Below the pieces are notes generated by a model. It made no database searches, was not told the DNA's origin, and saw only the letters and a list, made by a program, of their open reading frames with translations. A stretch of DNA of 64,000 nt. It comes from Picocystis sp. L7 (Eukaryota > Chlorophyta > Picocystophyceae > Picocystales > Picocystaceae). The stretch spans positions 434,001-498,000 of the forward strand of contig QXJR01000029.1 of the NCBI GenBank assembly GCA_020975725.1, written 5' to 3'. This document shows positions 28,471 through 39,421 of this stretch, in pieces. Position 1 is the stretch's first letter, and every line of letters starts with the position of its first letter. A program made the position numbers and the translations under genes.

Positions 28471-30296
28471 TCACGTGAACAAAAAAGCGCAAACATCGCT
28501 GAGAGACACCACGGCCTCCACATGGTGTGTGCCTGCTTCCACAACAAGCAAACGTCGCACTCCGGGTATGGACAGCCTATCCACAGCTGTGCGTAAGCTT
28601 TCCTTCCTAGAAATCACACAAGCCCTCGTCATCGAATTCATGCTCCCTTCCCCGAAATTTTGCGCGTGGTCTGCGGCGTTCTTGGCCGCGGCAGCACTGT
28701 GAGCCAAGGTCAACGCCTGCGCCACTGTCACCTCGTCCCAGTTCAGTTGACTGTACGTCTTGCCACGCGCCAATGCGATGATATCGCTGCGCGCGTAGAT
28801 ATCCAGCAGGCTACCTTGATCGTCCAGCACCGGTAGAGCGCTGACCCTCGCTTCCAGCAAGAGCTGCAGGGCATCTGTCAGCGGCGTATGCAGCTTCAAG
28901 GCCAAGATCTGCCTCGGCTCGGGAAGCTTCCAAGGCATGTCCGTCGAATTTTGTCTTGGCACGGCCCAAGTACCGACGGGGAGCTTATCCAGTGGCTGGG
29001 ACAGGAGTGGCAACGAGGCCGTCGAAGCACGAAAGTGCCGGTTGAGACAGGCCAATATCCCACTTAGCGTGGCCAAGTGGAGAAGCAGCTGCCCCTCCGG
29101 CTGACTGTCCGGCTCCCCGCTGAGCAGCGGCACCAAAGCCACCCTCGTCTGCACGAGCAGGTTGGCCACCTTCTGCAACGTGTCCTCGGGCTTGACATAC
29201 ACCAGGTTCCTCGGCCCTCGCGTTTCCACCAAGGATTCGTGCTGCCATTCCAATATCGTGTGCGCGTCCATGTCCCCTTCGCTGAGCATGTGGTTTTGCT
29301 TGCTCGTACTCCGGAGCTTCCTCAGGATGTGGATGAAGTCTCCGGCGCTGATCATTCCCGTGATGGCATACTTGGTCCCGTCCCACACCGGGGCTGCTGG
29401 GATTCCTTGCTCGTACAGCGCATGGAAGGCTTGTCGCACGGGAAGGCTGGCGTCGAGGAGCACGACCTTGCCGCTTTCTGGGATGAGCTCGTACGCGGTG
29501 TGTGTGTGCAGGAACTCCAAGACCCTTTGTTTGGTGGTTTCCATTTCTTCCGCCAAGCCGAGGGGTTGCAAGATTCCGGAGGTCTGTTCTGAGCCTTGCA
29601 ACGACACTCCGTAGGTCTCTTCCCTGCCCTGTTCCCGTTCGGATGGATCCCTTGCGCTGGCATGCTGTTGCTGCTCCGGGGATGGGCTGGTCCATTTGAC
29701 GCATCCTCTCAGGTCAGCAGGTCTTCTTTCCCTCTTCTTCCTTTCGCTCCAGCTTCGTTTCGTCTCTCGATCGTTTTCTTTCCGGTTTCCACGGCGTCCG
29801 CCTGGGTGTTCTCACCTGGTGTTTTCTGGCCTTCGGATGAACAGCCAGTTGTTGACGTTTCCGAGCGGATCCGGCATGAAGGCTTGGCTCTCGTCGTGCC
29901 TCCATTCTCCATCCACGATGAACTTGTATTGATGATACCTGGACGCACGCGCGTGTTTCGTCGAGGGGTCAGTTCCGCGTCGATGTTACGCCTCCGCCGT
30001 CTACGTCGCGCGGCGCACCCTGGAGGCAAGTTGACCACCACCACGAACACGCCTGGATGCGTTTCGAGCGGACTCATCGGGATGGTTTCCACCCATCGCG
30101 TGAAGGAGCCGCACAAGTGCACCTGGAAGGACGCGCCATGCGTCGACGAAGGGTCAGCACACGTCGCAGGGGAAGGAACAGGGGACGTTCTGGGGGTCCA
30201 CGGACGCACCTGCTTCCCACCGTAACGCCACAAGAAGCGCGTGGGCACCACCACGTGCGCGTGCGCCTCGGACGCGCTTGGTGGCGCAGGCGCCAT
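28471..30296 (-). CDS. SnRK1/AMPK beta-gamma fusion subunit (AKINbetagamma/SNF4-like): CBM48 + four CBS
   Basis: Four exons: 30296-30210, 30122-30019, 29938-29816 and 29707-28471, with introns of 87, 80 and 108 bp. Exons 1-3 encode a CBM48 glycogen/starch-binding domain: [21 protein letters not shown], then [20 protein letters not shown] and NVNNWLFI. Exon 4 carries four CBS motifs, including [40 protein letters not shown] and the closing [20 protein letters not shown]. The product is 516 residues, close to the plant protein. It is the energy-sensing regulatory subunit of SnRK1 kinase. The apparent start at 29607 is a GTG inside the gene, not a start codon; using it loses the whole CBM. This fusion is known from green plants and algae. 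Confidence 0.92.
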
Positions 30297-31495
30297 CCTT
30301 TCGCGTCGGCCAAAAACGCCCTTCTGGGAAGCCTTCCCGAAAGGGAAACCTGGATCGGAAGGGATCCGGGTGGAGAAGGGAAACGCCGACGGGTTCGAAA
30401 GGGGATGGAGGGAAAGGAAGGCCCTCCCAACCCGTTCCTGTCCGTTGGGGTCGCCCCAGGTGGGTGAGGTTTGACCCCGACCACCTCCCTGCCACCCCTC
30501 CCCACCCATCAACGAAGAGGACATGGTGAGGAAGGAGCACAGGCATGGAAGGGACAACACAATAACACCAAGTGGGATTCAGAAGCACAAACGAGAGACG
30601 TGCCAAAGCAGATGCACGGGCGCTCGAGGATGGAAACGCCCAGGAACATGGGGACACCGTACGCGCACGGTCCCGCCTTGTGCGAACGGACTGAACGCAC
30701 CGGAACACACAAAGAGACCTGTGGCAGAAAAAAAGACTGGGTGGTTCCCATGATCATTCCATCTCTCTTGCTTCAAACACAAACACGGCGGCGACTCACC
30801 GGCTCCGTTTCCGGGAGAAGCAAAGAACAGGACGAGAATTTCTGTACGTGGGCGGGGAACAAGAATACCAAGAACAGCTGTAGCATAAGTGCTCGAAGAA
30901 TGACTGAAAGCATGTTTCGTCTTCAAGTAAGAGCTTGCAGCAAAGATGGCAAGTGCATCATAGCCAATCGACACCTCTGGCCCTTCCAAACCAATCGGAG
31001 GACGATGCTCCGTGAACCGTCCTCTGTTCGAGGTGACCGACGGTGAGTGCCCTGAAATGCAAGCTCCAGCCCTCGCAAGAGGAAGCAAGTGCTAGCCAAC
31101 TTTCCTGGGCCATGGTTGTTTCCATGCTACGAGTGGAGCGACGAGCCAAGTGTCTGGTAGAAGCTATGGAAACGGGACTTCACTCTTCATATACGGTCAA
31201 TCAGGGCCGAAGAAGCCGAAGCAACGACCACTCGCAATAGCATCCGGTACACACCGCACACCCGTTTGCTGAAGCAAGAAAAGCATGCACGTCAAAAAAG
31301 ATGCTTTCTACGCCTCCCTGCTCGACCTTGCCGCAGGAGGTGAGCAAACGGGTACAGGAAAGTGAAGGGATTTGCCCACTACCCCGCCCCACCGCATGAA
31401 GCACAACGTTGGAGATGAACCGTGCCCATGCAAGTAAAATTGTCGACATACGAACATTTTGTCCCTCATTCCCTTGCGCAAACTGATCCGTGGGA
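30297..31495. other. Intergenic, no gene recognised; AKINbetagamma promoter
   Basis: Open frames on both strands lack domain signatures. Inverted-repeat motifs related to TTTCGAAA occur at 30,325-30,410 (CCCGAAAGGG, GGTTCGAAAGGGG). The part from 30,540 to 31,495 is A-richer and probably holds the 3' end of the next gene's transcript. Confidence 0.4.
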
Positions 31496-34400
31496 TCAAG
31501 GAAGATAGAAATCGTCTATGATTCCACGTAGATAGTGGAAGCAGTGTTCGAGCTCATGGATGAAAACCATCAACTTTGACACCAACAATCCGTTCGCTGG
31601 GCCTTGCTTCTCTGGATCTGCATCAAGGAGATACTGGATCTTGAGAGCAGCATCTCTGCATGCAGTAGACGACCTGGACAGTTTTGCTGCCGCACAGTCA
31701 AGAGATGGTCCATCCCCTGATTCATTGCACTCATCGACACGATAGCCAACCTTCACAGAGCCCAAGCAGATGTTGCATCCCTCCACAAAGTCTGTCACCA
31801 TCTGCCGGAAGAAAGGAGACTGAAAAAATTGCAGTACTGCCGTCTGCACCGTGGAGTCTCCCAAGGCAATCTTATCGTTCCCGGCCAAGGATGTAGGGTG
31901 TTTCCTGAAAAGCAGCTTGGAAACCAATTGCTCGTGAAGCTTGTTTGCGGCGAGCACTTCCCTTTCTTCCATATTGATGTCCGAAAGCAGCCTAAACAGG
32001 AAAGTGTGTACTCTTGTCAGCCGTGCATGATAGAGCGTCATACGAACAAGCTGTGGACGGAGGGATTGGTCAACCGACAAAACATGCATCTGAGGAAAAA
32101 CACTGGCATCCTCTAGCAGCAGTCTTCCTCTCCTGAGCTCCTCGGCGTACGATTCCAAAGTATCGGCCATGCAAAATTTTCTCGCTTTGAGCAAAGTGCT
32201 CGCAAACTCTCCCGATGCTTCTACGCGAGTTACCTTTTTAAGCATCGTCTCTGTGATGGAGGTGCACAGGTACAGCCCAGAATCCAAACTTTCATGGACA
32301 GTCTTGTTCGTTTTGAACGGAATGATAGCCGACACAATGATCGAGGTAACTATTCCACAGATATTGGCAACCATTCGATTCAGAGCCAACTGATCCCTGT
32401 CACCTAGCTCTCGATATGTGGAAATAACAATAATGGCCTGAGTGATGGAAAAAAGGTGCACTGCATAGCCATAAGTAGGATTAGTGCCAAGCAGGGGATT
32501 GCCTGGATGCGTTGTTGTCAAGTAAGCCACAAAATTGGTGACACACATCCATGTAATCAATCCATAGATACTACTTTCCAAGAGCAGCAAGGCAAGCCAG
32601 GCACTGAAGGCTCCAGCACATGTTCCCAAAGCTCGCAAAGCCCCTTTATGCACTGAACCTTCCAAGGTAATACTGAAAGTCGTGATGAAGCCCAAAGGAA
32701 ACCACCCGCTGAAGCGCCCAGGAGGCTGGCCTTTGACCTGTTCAAGGCCTCCGGGCATTGTCCCCCCCCCAGCCAGCTCCCATATTCGAAAAGCTGGAGA
32801 GAAGACAGTAGGTGCCACCAGTGCTGCTAGCCCCACGGTAAATTTCAAAGTCCAGATCACCTGTTTCTTCTTCCACCAACGCTCCTTCATCCACTTCCAG
32901 AACCATGCTACAGATTTTAAGCTATACAAAAGGCGTCGCACCATGATTTGAGGCACCCAAAAGAAGGGGCCTATGTTGAGGAGTAAATTTGAGGCATGGT
33001 GTGTCTGTTGAGCTCTTAACAAACGGTGTACCCGCCGACCAAGCCGAAAGACTGCCTGACCATAGCGCAGGATAGTGAAAAACACAAGCTCGTCAGCATC
33101 GTCAAAAGTCAATGCTTTCGTGACGAGCTGCTGCTGTGCAACTTGAAGAAGTCTTTGCCGGCATTCTGCACTCATTTCTTGCAAGGCTTCCAAATCCTTG
33201 GAAAAAGAATGGAGATATTCCTTTGCCTGCAAGTCCTCGCGCCATGGCATCTTGCAACTTGGCTCTGTGATGACTGCGGTGCTGCACCTCTCCAAAAATC
33301 GTGCCAAGATATTCAAGAACTCCCCAGCATGGTATCTGATGCTAGTTTGTAGAACCTGGCTTTGAAGATTACAGGAAATCTTCACGGCCGCAAGTTCCTC
33401 CGCGAGTGTTGCAAGGTTCAACGATGCAACCATCACATCTTTCAGCGAGAGCCATGTACTCACAGTCAAACCAGGGCAAACGACATATGGCTCCAATGCC
33501 GTGGTGACAGCCATGATGTGTGGGGTGCTGAATTCACTAATACTGTTCTGAAGGGCATCCACTTGTTTGGTGCTGTGTTCCTTTGCCTTGACTCCCCTTA
33601 GAGCTTGCCCTGTGTCTGCAGTTGGTTGAACTGCCTCCTCAATCATACAAGATAGGTTCCCGCGGACAAAGGACCGTGAAGTTCTCCAGGGAGGTGTCAG
33701 TAAGCTTGCCACAAAGAGCGCACTCGCTATTCCAAACATACTGATAAAATTCCGGAACAGAGCAAAAGCATTATCATCTTCAGTCCAAGTCCACATGCCG
33801 CGCACAAAGAACATGCCTCCTTCGATCCCGAAGATCAACTCCCCTGGGACAAATTGAACATAAAGCTCTGCTCCGTCATAGGGCCCAGTGGTGATCTCTT
33901 TGGTCACGCTAATGGGAAAATCAAGAGGTGGGCCGCTTGCATGCTGATCCAAGTCCATTTGAATCTCCTCTGCCATGCTCATGAAATCGTCTATGAATCT
34001 TCCAGTCATGGTCCGACTGGCCGATGGAAAGATGCTCGGGTCTATTTGTGTGCTGTTTGATGGATTAGTGGGTGCTGCAAAGGCTTCTCCTTCGTACACT
34101 GTGGGAAACATATAGAAGAGAAGGAGAATCCCAAAATACGTGTTCACAGCACTGATGACGAGAGTGAGTCTCCCGTACTTTCCCAGCCGCAAGGTGCCCA
34201 ACCAGCAGATACCGCAACAACAAACGATGTACATGAACCCCAATGCAAATGTATCTACCGTTACCGCTGCCAGCATGGCCGTGACCCATGCCAGCATGAT
34301 AAAGACCCCCAGGAAGAATCCCGGTATAAGTGCTCCCACGTTGCTGACCAGTGGTGTGCAGAGTGCCATCATGAGCGTGAGTACGATACCAATGAGCGGG

Positions 34401-34642
34401 GCGAAGGTCTGTGGTACATTGGGCAACCTCGCCATGGAGAATGCATATCCAATTCCCGTGAACACCACGTATCTCGTGGCTCTCTCCCAGCTGTGCACTT
34501 TTTTCAGGCTCACCAGCAGGTCGTCGCCCATCCCTTTCGCCCAAGTTTTCACCACCTCCGTCGTCCATCCTACATATGCCTTCATTGTCCTTCCCACACC
34601 ATTCCTGCTTCCTGTGCGTTCTTTCGCGCTCTCGCGAAGCAT
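31496..34642 (-). CDS. FUSC-family (aromatic-acid exporter/ALMT-like) membrane transporter
   Basis: 1048 residues in one exon. The start is placed at the ATG at 34642; the slightly longer frame begins with GTG at 34660, and GTGAGT there also looks like a splice donor, so a 5' exon is possible. Two membrane blocks are visible: about six helices in residues 35-195 (TGIGYAFSM, FAPLIGIVLTLMMAL, GFFLGVFIMLAWVTAML) and about six in 590-800 (LKFTVGLAALVAP, FITTFSITLEGS, GLITWMCVTNFVAYL). Long helical cytosolic regions follow each. This duplicated six-helix layout is that of FUSC/ArAE proteins, which export aromatic acids or anions. The substrate cannot be read from sequence. Confidence 0.8.
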   Translation of the reverse strand: MLRESAKERTGSRNGVGRTMKAYVGWTTEVVKTWAKGMGDDLLVSLKKVHSWERATRYVVFTGIGYAFSMARLPNVPQTFAPLIGIVLTLMMALCTPLVSNVGALIPGFFLGVFIMLAWVTAMLAAVTVDTFALGFMYIVCCCGICWLGTLRLGKYGRLTLVISAVNTYFGILLLFYMFPTVYEGEAFAAPTNPSNSTQIDPSIFPSASRTMTGRFIDDFMSMAEEIQMDLDQHASGPPLDFPISVTKEITTGPYDGAELYVQFVPGELIFGIEGGMFFVRGMWTWTEDDNAFALFRNFISMFGIASALFVASLLTPPWRTSRSFVRGNLSCMIEEAVQPTADTGQALRGVKAKEHSTKQVDALQNSISEFSTPHIMAVTTALEPYVVCPGLTVSTWLSLKDVMVASLNLATLAEELAAVKISCNLQSQVLQTSIRYHAGEFLNILARFLERCSTAVITEPSCKMPWREDLQAKEYLHSFSKDLEALQEMSAECRQRLLQVAQQQLVTKALTFDDADELVFFTILRYGQAVFRLGRRVHRLLRAQQTHHASNLLLNIGPFFWVPQIMVRRLLYSLKSVAWFWKWMKERWWKKKQVIWTLKFTVGLAALVAPTVFSPAFRIWELAGGGTMPGGLEQVKGQPPGRFSGWFPLGFITTFSITLEGSVHKGALRALGTCAGAFSAWLALLLLESSIYGLITWMCVTNFVAYLTTTHPGNPLLGTNPTYGYAVHLFSITQAIIVISTYRELGDRDQLALNRMVANICGIVTSIIVSAIIPFKTNKTVHESLDSGLYLCTSITETMLKKVTRVEASGEFASTLLKARKFCMADTLESYAEELRRGRLLLEDASVFPQMHVLSVDQSLRPQLVRMTLYHARLTRVHTFLFRLLSDINMEEREVLAANKLHEQLVSKLLFRKHPTSLAGNDKIALGDSTVQTAVLQFFQSPFFRQMVTDFVEGCNICLGSVKVGYRVDECNESGDGPSLDCAAAKLSRSSTACRDAALKIQYLLDADPEKQGPANGLLVSKLMVFIHELEHCFHYLRGIIDDFYLP

Positions 34643-35492
34643 GCTCTCCTTCCAACTCACCGTCGGTGTTCAAAGCATTGTGCCGTGTCGCAATCCCAGC
34701 CACGTGGTCTTTTCAATGGAAAAGGAGTCAGGGTCAGACCCGAAGGAGGTCCCTTCTGTCCTTCCTTTCCCATCCGGATTAAACCCGCAAAGGAGGATGG
34801 CAACCATGGCCCTGAATTCGCTAAGGGGCTATGGTGTTGGACGAAGAGTTGTACACGTGGACAAGGACACGGAAATCGCGCTTGCCAGGAGGGATGGCGA
34901 GAGATGGAATGCGTGTCGGTGCGAGAAGCTTTGCAATGCGTGCTTGGCTCGAGCAAGAGGAGAGGGAACGCTTGAATTTGCAGAGACGATGCAAAGAGCC
35001 GGTTGGGTCGAAGCAATGTCTTTTCACCATTCTCGTTAGGGGTGTGGTGAAACCGTGCATGGAAAACTCTACCCTCTATTTGTGAACACAGTCGGTCGAT
35101 CTTGGACCATCCATGTTCCATACCACACGAGAAGAGGCGGGGTGAAGGGTTCGTTTCAACTACATCGGCATTATCCTTCCATTTCCTTCGACTCCACAAC
35201 ACCTAGCAATCGGAATTGTGGACACTGCCGGCTCGTCCTATCTCTTTCGTCCACCATCTCATATGCGCTTCCACCACATCCCATCGACCTTTTGTTCGCG
35301 CCATCACCGTTGCCTCGCCAACTCGGGTGCTCCCCTTTCGCACGGTTACCGCCACCACATCCGTCCCCAATCCCCGTGCATCCCTCGCTTTAGACTCGTT
35401 GTGGACACGAGAACCATTTCCGGTGGGGTGTCGGTGCTCGAGGGGAATCGACGGCCATGTCGCACACTTTCGGTGTCGGAACCGCGCGTCGC
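34643..35492. promoter_or_regulatory. Divergent FUSC/SCCPDH-A upstream region
   Basis: 850 bp between divergent genes. Inverted repeats around CCCGAAGGAGGTCCCTTC lie near 34,737. Overlapping frames on both strands show no family motif. Confidence 0.35.
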
Positions 35493-35900
35493 ATGTCTAC
35501 TCCTTCGGAGGATCGCACATGGGACGTGGTGGTGTTCGGTGCCACTGGATTCACCGGCAAATGGGTGGTGCGACACCTCCAAAAGGAAGGGAAAGATGTG
35601 CAGTGGGCCGTGGCCGGTCGGTCGGCCGACAAACTGGCACAACTCCGACAGGAACTGCAGCTGCCCGAGGACGTCCAGGAATGCGTGGTGGATGCGTCCG
35701 ACCTGGAAGGTCTCAAACGGATCACCAGACGAGCCAAGGTGGCCATCTCCACCGTGGGACCCTTCATGAAGCATGGCACACCGCTGGTGGAAGCCTGCGT
35801 GGAGACGGGAACCGACTACTGCGACACCACCGGTGAGACGCCATGGGTGAGGGAGATCATCGACAAATACCACGACAGAGCAGTGCAGAACAAAGCAAGG
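35491..35900 (+). repeat. Near-identical tract shared with SCCPDH-B (gene conversion, copy A side)
   Basis: About 410 bp matches 38,175-38,584 with about four substitutions, beginning two bases before the ATG. A second identical tract of about 83 bp is at 35,946-36,027 (copy B 38,627-38,709). Between and after them the copies diverge clearly. Confidence 0.85.
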
Positions 35901-36725
35901 ATATTGAGCTGCTGTTCCTTCCTGTCCCTTCCTTTCGACCTGGGCACTCTGATGGTGGTGGATCACATGAAGAAGCAGCTCCACCGCAAGTGCAGGTCTG
36001 TGTTGGCGGTCATTGGAGACACCAAGGCTGGCGTCAGCGGCGGTACAATTGATTCGGCATTTGGTATGCTCAGCGGGGATCCCAAAACTGCAGCGTCCAT
36101 GGCCGATCCTTACGAACTCCATCCAAGGAACGGACCCCCAAAAGGACCAGACCGTGGCAACCTTGACACAATCTTCTATTCCAACGAGTTGAAAAATACC
36201 GTGGGCCCCAGCCTGGGTGCTCTGGTCAACTCCAAAATCGTGCGAAGGAGTAACGCCTTGCAGCTGAACGGCTACGGGGATCACTTCAGCTACGATGAGG
36301 GGGAAATCAAGAAAAACTGGATCATGGGATGGCTGGGATTACTGAGCGGCAAAGTCACCATGGCGTTTTTGAGTATGGGGTGGTTCAGGAACATTGCGAA
36401 GAAGGTTCTCCCCGCTCCTGGAACTGCAGTGGGGACCATTGGAGAAGAGGGATACTGCAATCTACACTTCATCGGGAAAACCGAACCAGAAAACGGCGAA
36501 TCCAGTGCAACCGTTCTAGGAAAGGCGGAGATGCATATGGACCCAGCCTATGCAGGAACGGCAAAGATGGTGCTCGATGCAGCTTTATGCCTTGCACTTC
36601 AGAAGGAGCAACTCCTCAGGGATGGATACCCCGAGGGGGGCTGCCTCACTCCTGCGGCGGCCATGGGACATGTCCTCATCGACCGATTCAACGCGGGCAA
36701 TTTCATGAAGTTCTACATGGAGTGA
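35493..36725 (+). CDS. Saccharopine dehydrogenase-like oxidoreductase, copy A
   Basis: 410 residues. The Rossmann start DVVVFGATGFTGKWVVRHL holds the GxxGxxG dinucleotide-binding loop. VAGRSADKL, VAISTVGPFMKHGTPLVEAC and DTTGETPWV follow in the order typical of SCCPDH and mycobacterial trans-acting enoyl reductases. A second conserved block is LPFDLGTLMVVDHM. A hydrophobic stretch (MGWLGLLSG to MAFLSMGW, about 287-310) could be a membrane or lipid-droplet hairpin. The ATG at 35493 is preferred over 35457 because copy B starts at the same point. The substrate is unknown; true lysine-pathway activity is unlikely for this subfamily. Confidence 0.88.
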   Translation: MSTPSEDRTWDVVVFGATGFTGKWVVRHLQKEGKDVQWAVAGRSADKLAQLRQELQLPEDVQECVVDASDLEGLKRITRRAKVAISTVGPFMKHGTPLVEACVETGTDYCDTTGETPWVREIIDKYHDRAVQNKARILSCCSFLSLPFDLGTLMVVDHMKKQLHRKCRSVLAVIGDTKAGVSGGTIDSAFGMLSGDPKTAASMADPYELHPRNGPPKGPDRGNLDTIFYSNELKNTVGPSLGALVNSKIVRRSNALQLNGYGDHFSYDEGEIKKNWIMGWLGLLSGKVTMAFLSMGWFRNIAKKVLPAPGTAVGTIGEEGYCNLHFIGKTEPENGESSATVLGKAEMHMDPAYAGTAKMVLDAALCLALQKEQLLRDGYPEGGCLTPAAAMGHVLIDRFNAGNFMKFYME

Positions 36726-38176
36726 TGCTGTGGAGACTTTGCCATGGGTGCTAGGATTGCGATCCTAGTTGCACCCCAATGCTGTTGAAGCAGGAAGATC
36801 CGTGGGATAAGCTTTATCAGTTTCTGCTTTGTTTGCAGGAGATGAGCAGGCTTATTCTGAAGAAGAAGAAAAGTGTCATGGAGCAGTAAGACTTGCCACT
36901 TTTGATGAAGCCTCAAGGTTGAGGTTCGTTCAATGAAGATGTTATTTCGTTTGACCGACTAGACTTTCTTCCCTCCCTGCACATAGACACAAAGCTGAAT
37001 ATGCCTTACCACCTCACAGCAAGCTAAACAATGGAGTGGTTTTGCAAAGTGCCTTCCAGTTGGCGTGGGCGTGATTTCATGTTCTGCAGATTCAAACTTC
37101 GCAGTCCCGGAGCAAAGTTGGGCCACCACTTTGCCTGCCTTGCTGGTTAATTTTCGGAGAATCGCTGAGCAACACTCTTCAATTTCAATATGCAACCTAT
37201 GGATTTCAACATGAATTGGTCTGGAATCTCGTTTTCAAGGCAGGCATCATCGATGCGAGGCACTAGGGTCATACTGGCCAATAGATGGCCCATCCTTGCA
37301 AGCTAGTGTGAAGGTGGAAGGGGCAGTGAGTGGACCGAGTTCACAGCACGATGAGAAATGCAAGAGGGAGCTGGAGCTGTCTGGTGATGTTCATGCCACG
37401 TTGTTGCATATCATGGCCGAAGGGTCAGCAAGGAACAGGGATATTTCAAACCTGCAGATGGTGCCTGGGTCAGCTCCGATCTCGCTGCTTGGCACTGCTT
37501 GGTTTGAGCCTGTGCAGAGGTGCGTGAACATGCTTGTGGTGCCTAAGCAGGAGCTCCTCAGGCAGTTGTGATGGCTGTAGAATGAATTCCGTCGTCCAGA
37601 TCGAACCGAGCGTTTGACGTTTCAAATTGTGGGCAGTCTTAGGCACGGCAAGAGGGGGGATTTTCCTCCTGGCCAGAGCATGGCGAGTCCTGTTTCTCGA
37701 CTCCATTGCCAGCATGCGTTTCGGCAGGGATACATGCGTGATGCGAGATGAAACACGAATCCACGGGGTCTTCAAGCTCCTTCCTTGCAAATTGAAGAAC
37801 AGGCGAACGTTTGCGGGACCCTTGGTACCCTGCACACCGTCAAAGGAGGGACGGGCTCGCCAGCACACATTCCTGGAACCCCCAGGGCTGCGCAACAGCG
37901 CTGGCGTTGTCCACCATTTGCCTTCCTTGGTGGTTGAAGTTTCACATGGACACGACTGCCACGTGGTTGGATGCACCATGCATCCAACCCATCACCTTTG
38001 GGAAGGGAATGGTTTGATTCATGTCCATACTCACCCTCTGGAGCACCTGTCGGTTTTCCACTCCCCTCCCAGGTCTCCCTCTCTCAAAAGGGAGGGGAAC
38101 GAAGGACAGTCCACCCCAACCGACACGTGCCCAACCGACGTTTCGAGACTTGGAGAGTAAGACAGACACCTTGCGC
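36726..38176. other. Spacer between SCCPDH copies, no certain gene
   Basis: 1.45 kb. A plus-strand frame ending at 37571 (about 120 codons from the previous stop, no ATG) and an antisense 169-codon frame at 37,470-37,979 are both unrecognised. CTCTCAAAAGGGAGGGG-type promoter sequence precedes copy B near 38,085. Confidence 0.35.
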
Positions 38177-39421
38177 ATGTCTACTCCTTCGGAGGATCGC
38201 ACATGGGACGTGGTGGTGTTCGGTGCCACTGGATTCACCGGCAAATGGGTGGTGCGACACCTCCAAAAGGAAGGGAAAGATGTGCAGTGGGCCGTGGCCG
38301 GTCGGTCGGCTGACAAACTGGCACAACTCCGACAGGAACTGCAGCTGCCCGAGGACGTCCAGGAATGCGTGGTGGATGCGTCCGACCTGGAAGGTCTCAA
38401 ACGGATCACCAGACGAGCCAAGGTGGCCATCTCCACCGTGGGACCCTTCATGAAGCACGGCACACCGCTGGTGGAAGCCTGCGTGGAGACGGGAACCGAC
38501 TACTGCGACACCACCGGTGAGACGCCATGGGTGAGGGAGATCATCGACAAATACCACGACAAAGCAGTGCAGAACAAAGCGAGGATTGTCAACTGCTGCG
38601 CCTTTTGCTCTCTTCCTTTTGACTTGGGCACTCTGATGGTGGTGGATCACATGAAGAAGCAGCTCCACCGCAAGTGCAGGTCTGTGTTGGCGGTCATTGG
38701 AGACACCAAGACTGGAATCAGTGGTGGGACCACAGATTCCTTTTTCAACATGATGGGGCAGGATTCCAAGACGGTCCGAAGCATGTTTGAGCCCTACCAG
38801 CTGCATCCCAAGGATGGTCCACCCAAAGGGCCTGATAAGGGCATTTTGAACAAGGTCATGTACTCCAAAGAGCTAGACTGCGTGGTTGGTCCAAGTTTCT
38901 TTGGTATGGTAAACTCCAAGATTGTGCGGAGGAGCAATGCATTGCAAGGAAACAGCTATAGCAACTCTTTCAGTTACGACGAGGCTGAGGTTCAGAGAAA
39001 CCGCTTTGTAGGGTGGATGAATCAGGTTGGTAGCAACCTGAGCATGGCCTTTTTGAGCATGGGATGGTTTCGAGGTTTGATGCGCAAAGCCATGCCAGCC
39101 CCTGGGACTGCCCGCGGCACCATTGGGGACCAAGGATATTTCAACCTCCACTTTGTTGGCAAGACAGAGCCAGAGCAGGGAGAGGACAGCACCACCGTTT
39201 TGGCGACTGCACATGGAAACTTAGATCCGAACTATGCAGGCACAGCCAAAATGGTGTTAGAGACGGCTCTTTGCTTGGCGTTGCAGGGAGATGACCTCGT
39301 CCAGCAAGGATATCCATCTGGTGGTTGTTTGACTCCTGCAGCTTGCATGGGTATGACTTTGTTGTCACGATTCCAATCCGGTGATTTCTTGTCCTTCAGC
39401 TTGCTGCCGCCTATCAATTAA
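38177..39421 (+). CDS. Saccharopine dehydrogenase-like oxidoreductase, copy B
   Basis: 414 residues; a tandem paralogue 2684 bp downstream of copy A. The first 136 or so residues are nearly identical to copy A (same GATGFTGKW loop). The C-terminal two thirds are recognisably homologous but much diverged (for example GGTTDSFFNMMGQDSKT versus GGTIDSAFGMLSGDPKT; ending LLPPIN). The upstream in-frame extension to 38021 is promoter sequence. Copy B has its own non-homologous promoter. The pattern points to recent gene conversion of the 5' part between older duplicates. Confidence 0.88.
   Translation: MSTPSEDRTWDVVVFGATGFTGKWVVRHLQKEGKDVQWAVAGRSADKLAQLRQELQLPEDVQECVVDASDLEGLKRITRRAKVAISTVGPFMKHGTPLVEACVETGTDYCDTTGETPWVREIIDKYHDKAVQNKARIVNCCAFCSLPFDLGTLMVVDHMKKQLHRKCRSVLAVIGDTKTGISGGTTDSFFNMMGQDSKTVRSMFEPYQLHPKDGPPKGPDKGILNKVMYSKELDCVVGPSFFGMVNSKIVRRSNALQGNSYSNSFSYDEAEVQRNRFVGWMNQVGSNLSMAFLSMGWFRGLMRKAMPAPGTARGTIGDQGYFNLHFVGKTEPEQGEDSTTVLATAHGNLDPNYAGTAKMVLETALCLALQGDDLVQQGYPSGGCLTPAACMGMTLLSRFQSGDFLSFSLLPPIN

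Noticed and set aside
37296-37571. 91-codon plus-strand frame in the SCCPDH spacer
   Set aside because: Starts with TTG, has no recognisable domain and no clear splice partner; left as unassigned spacer.
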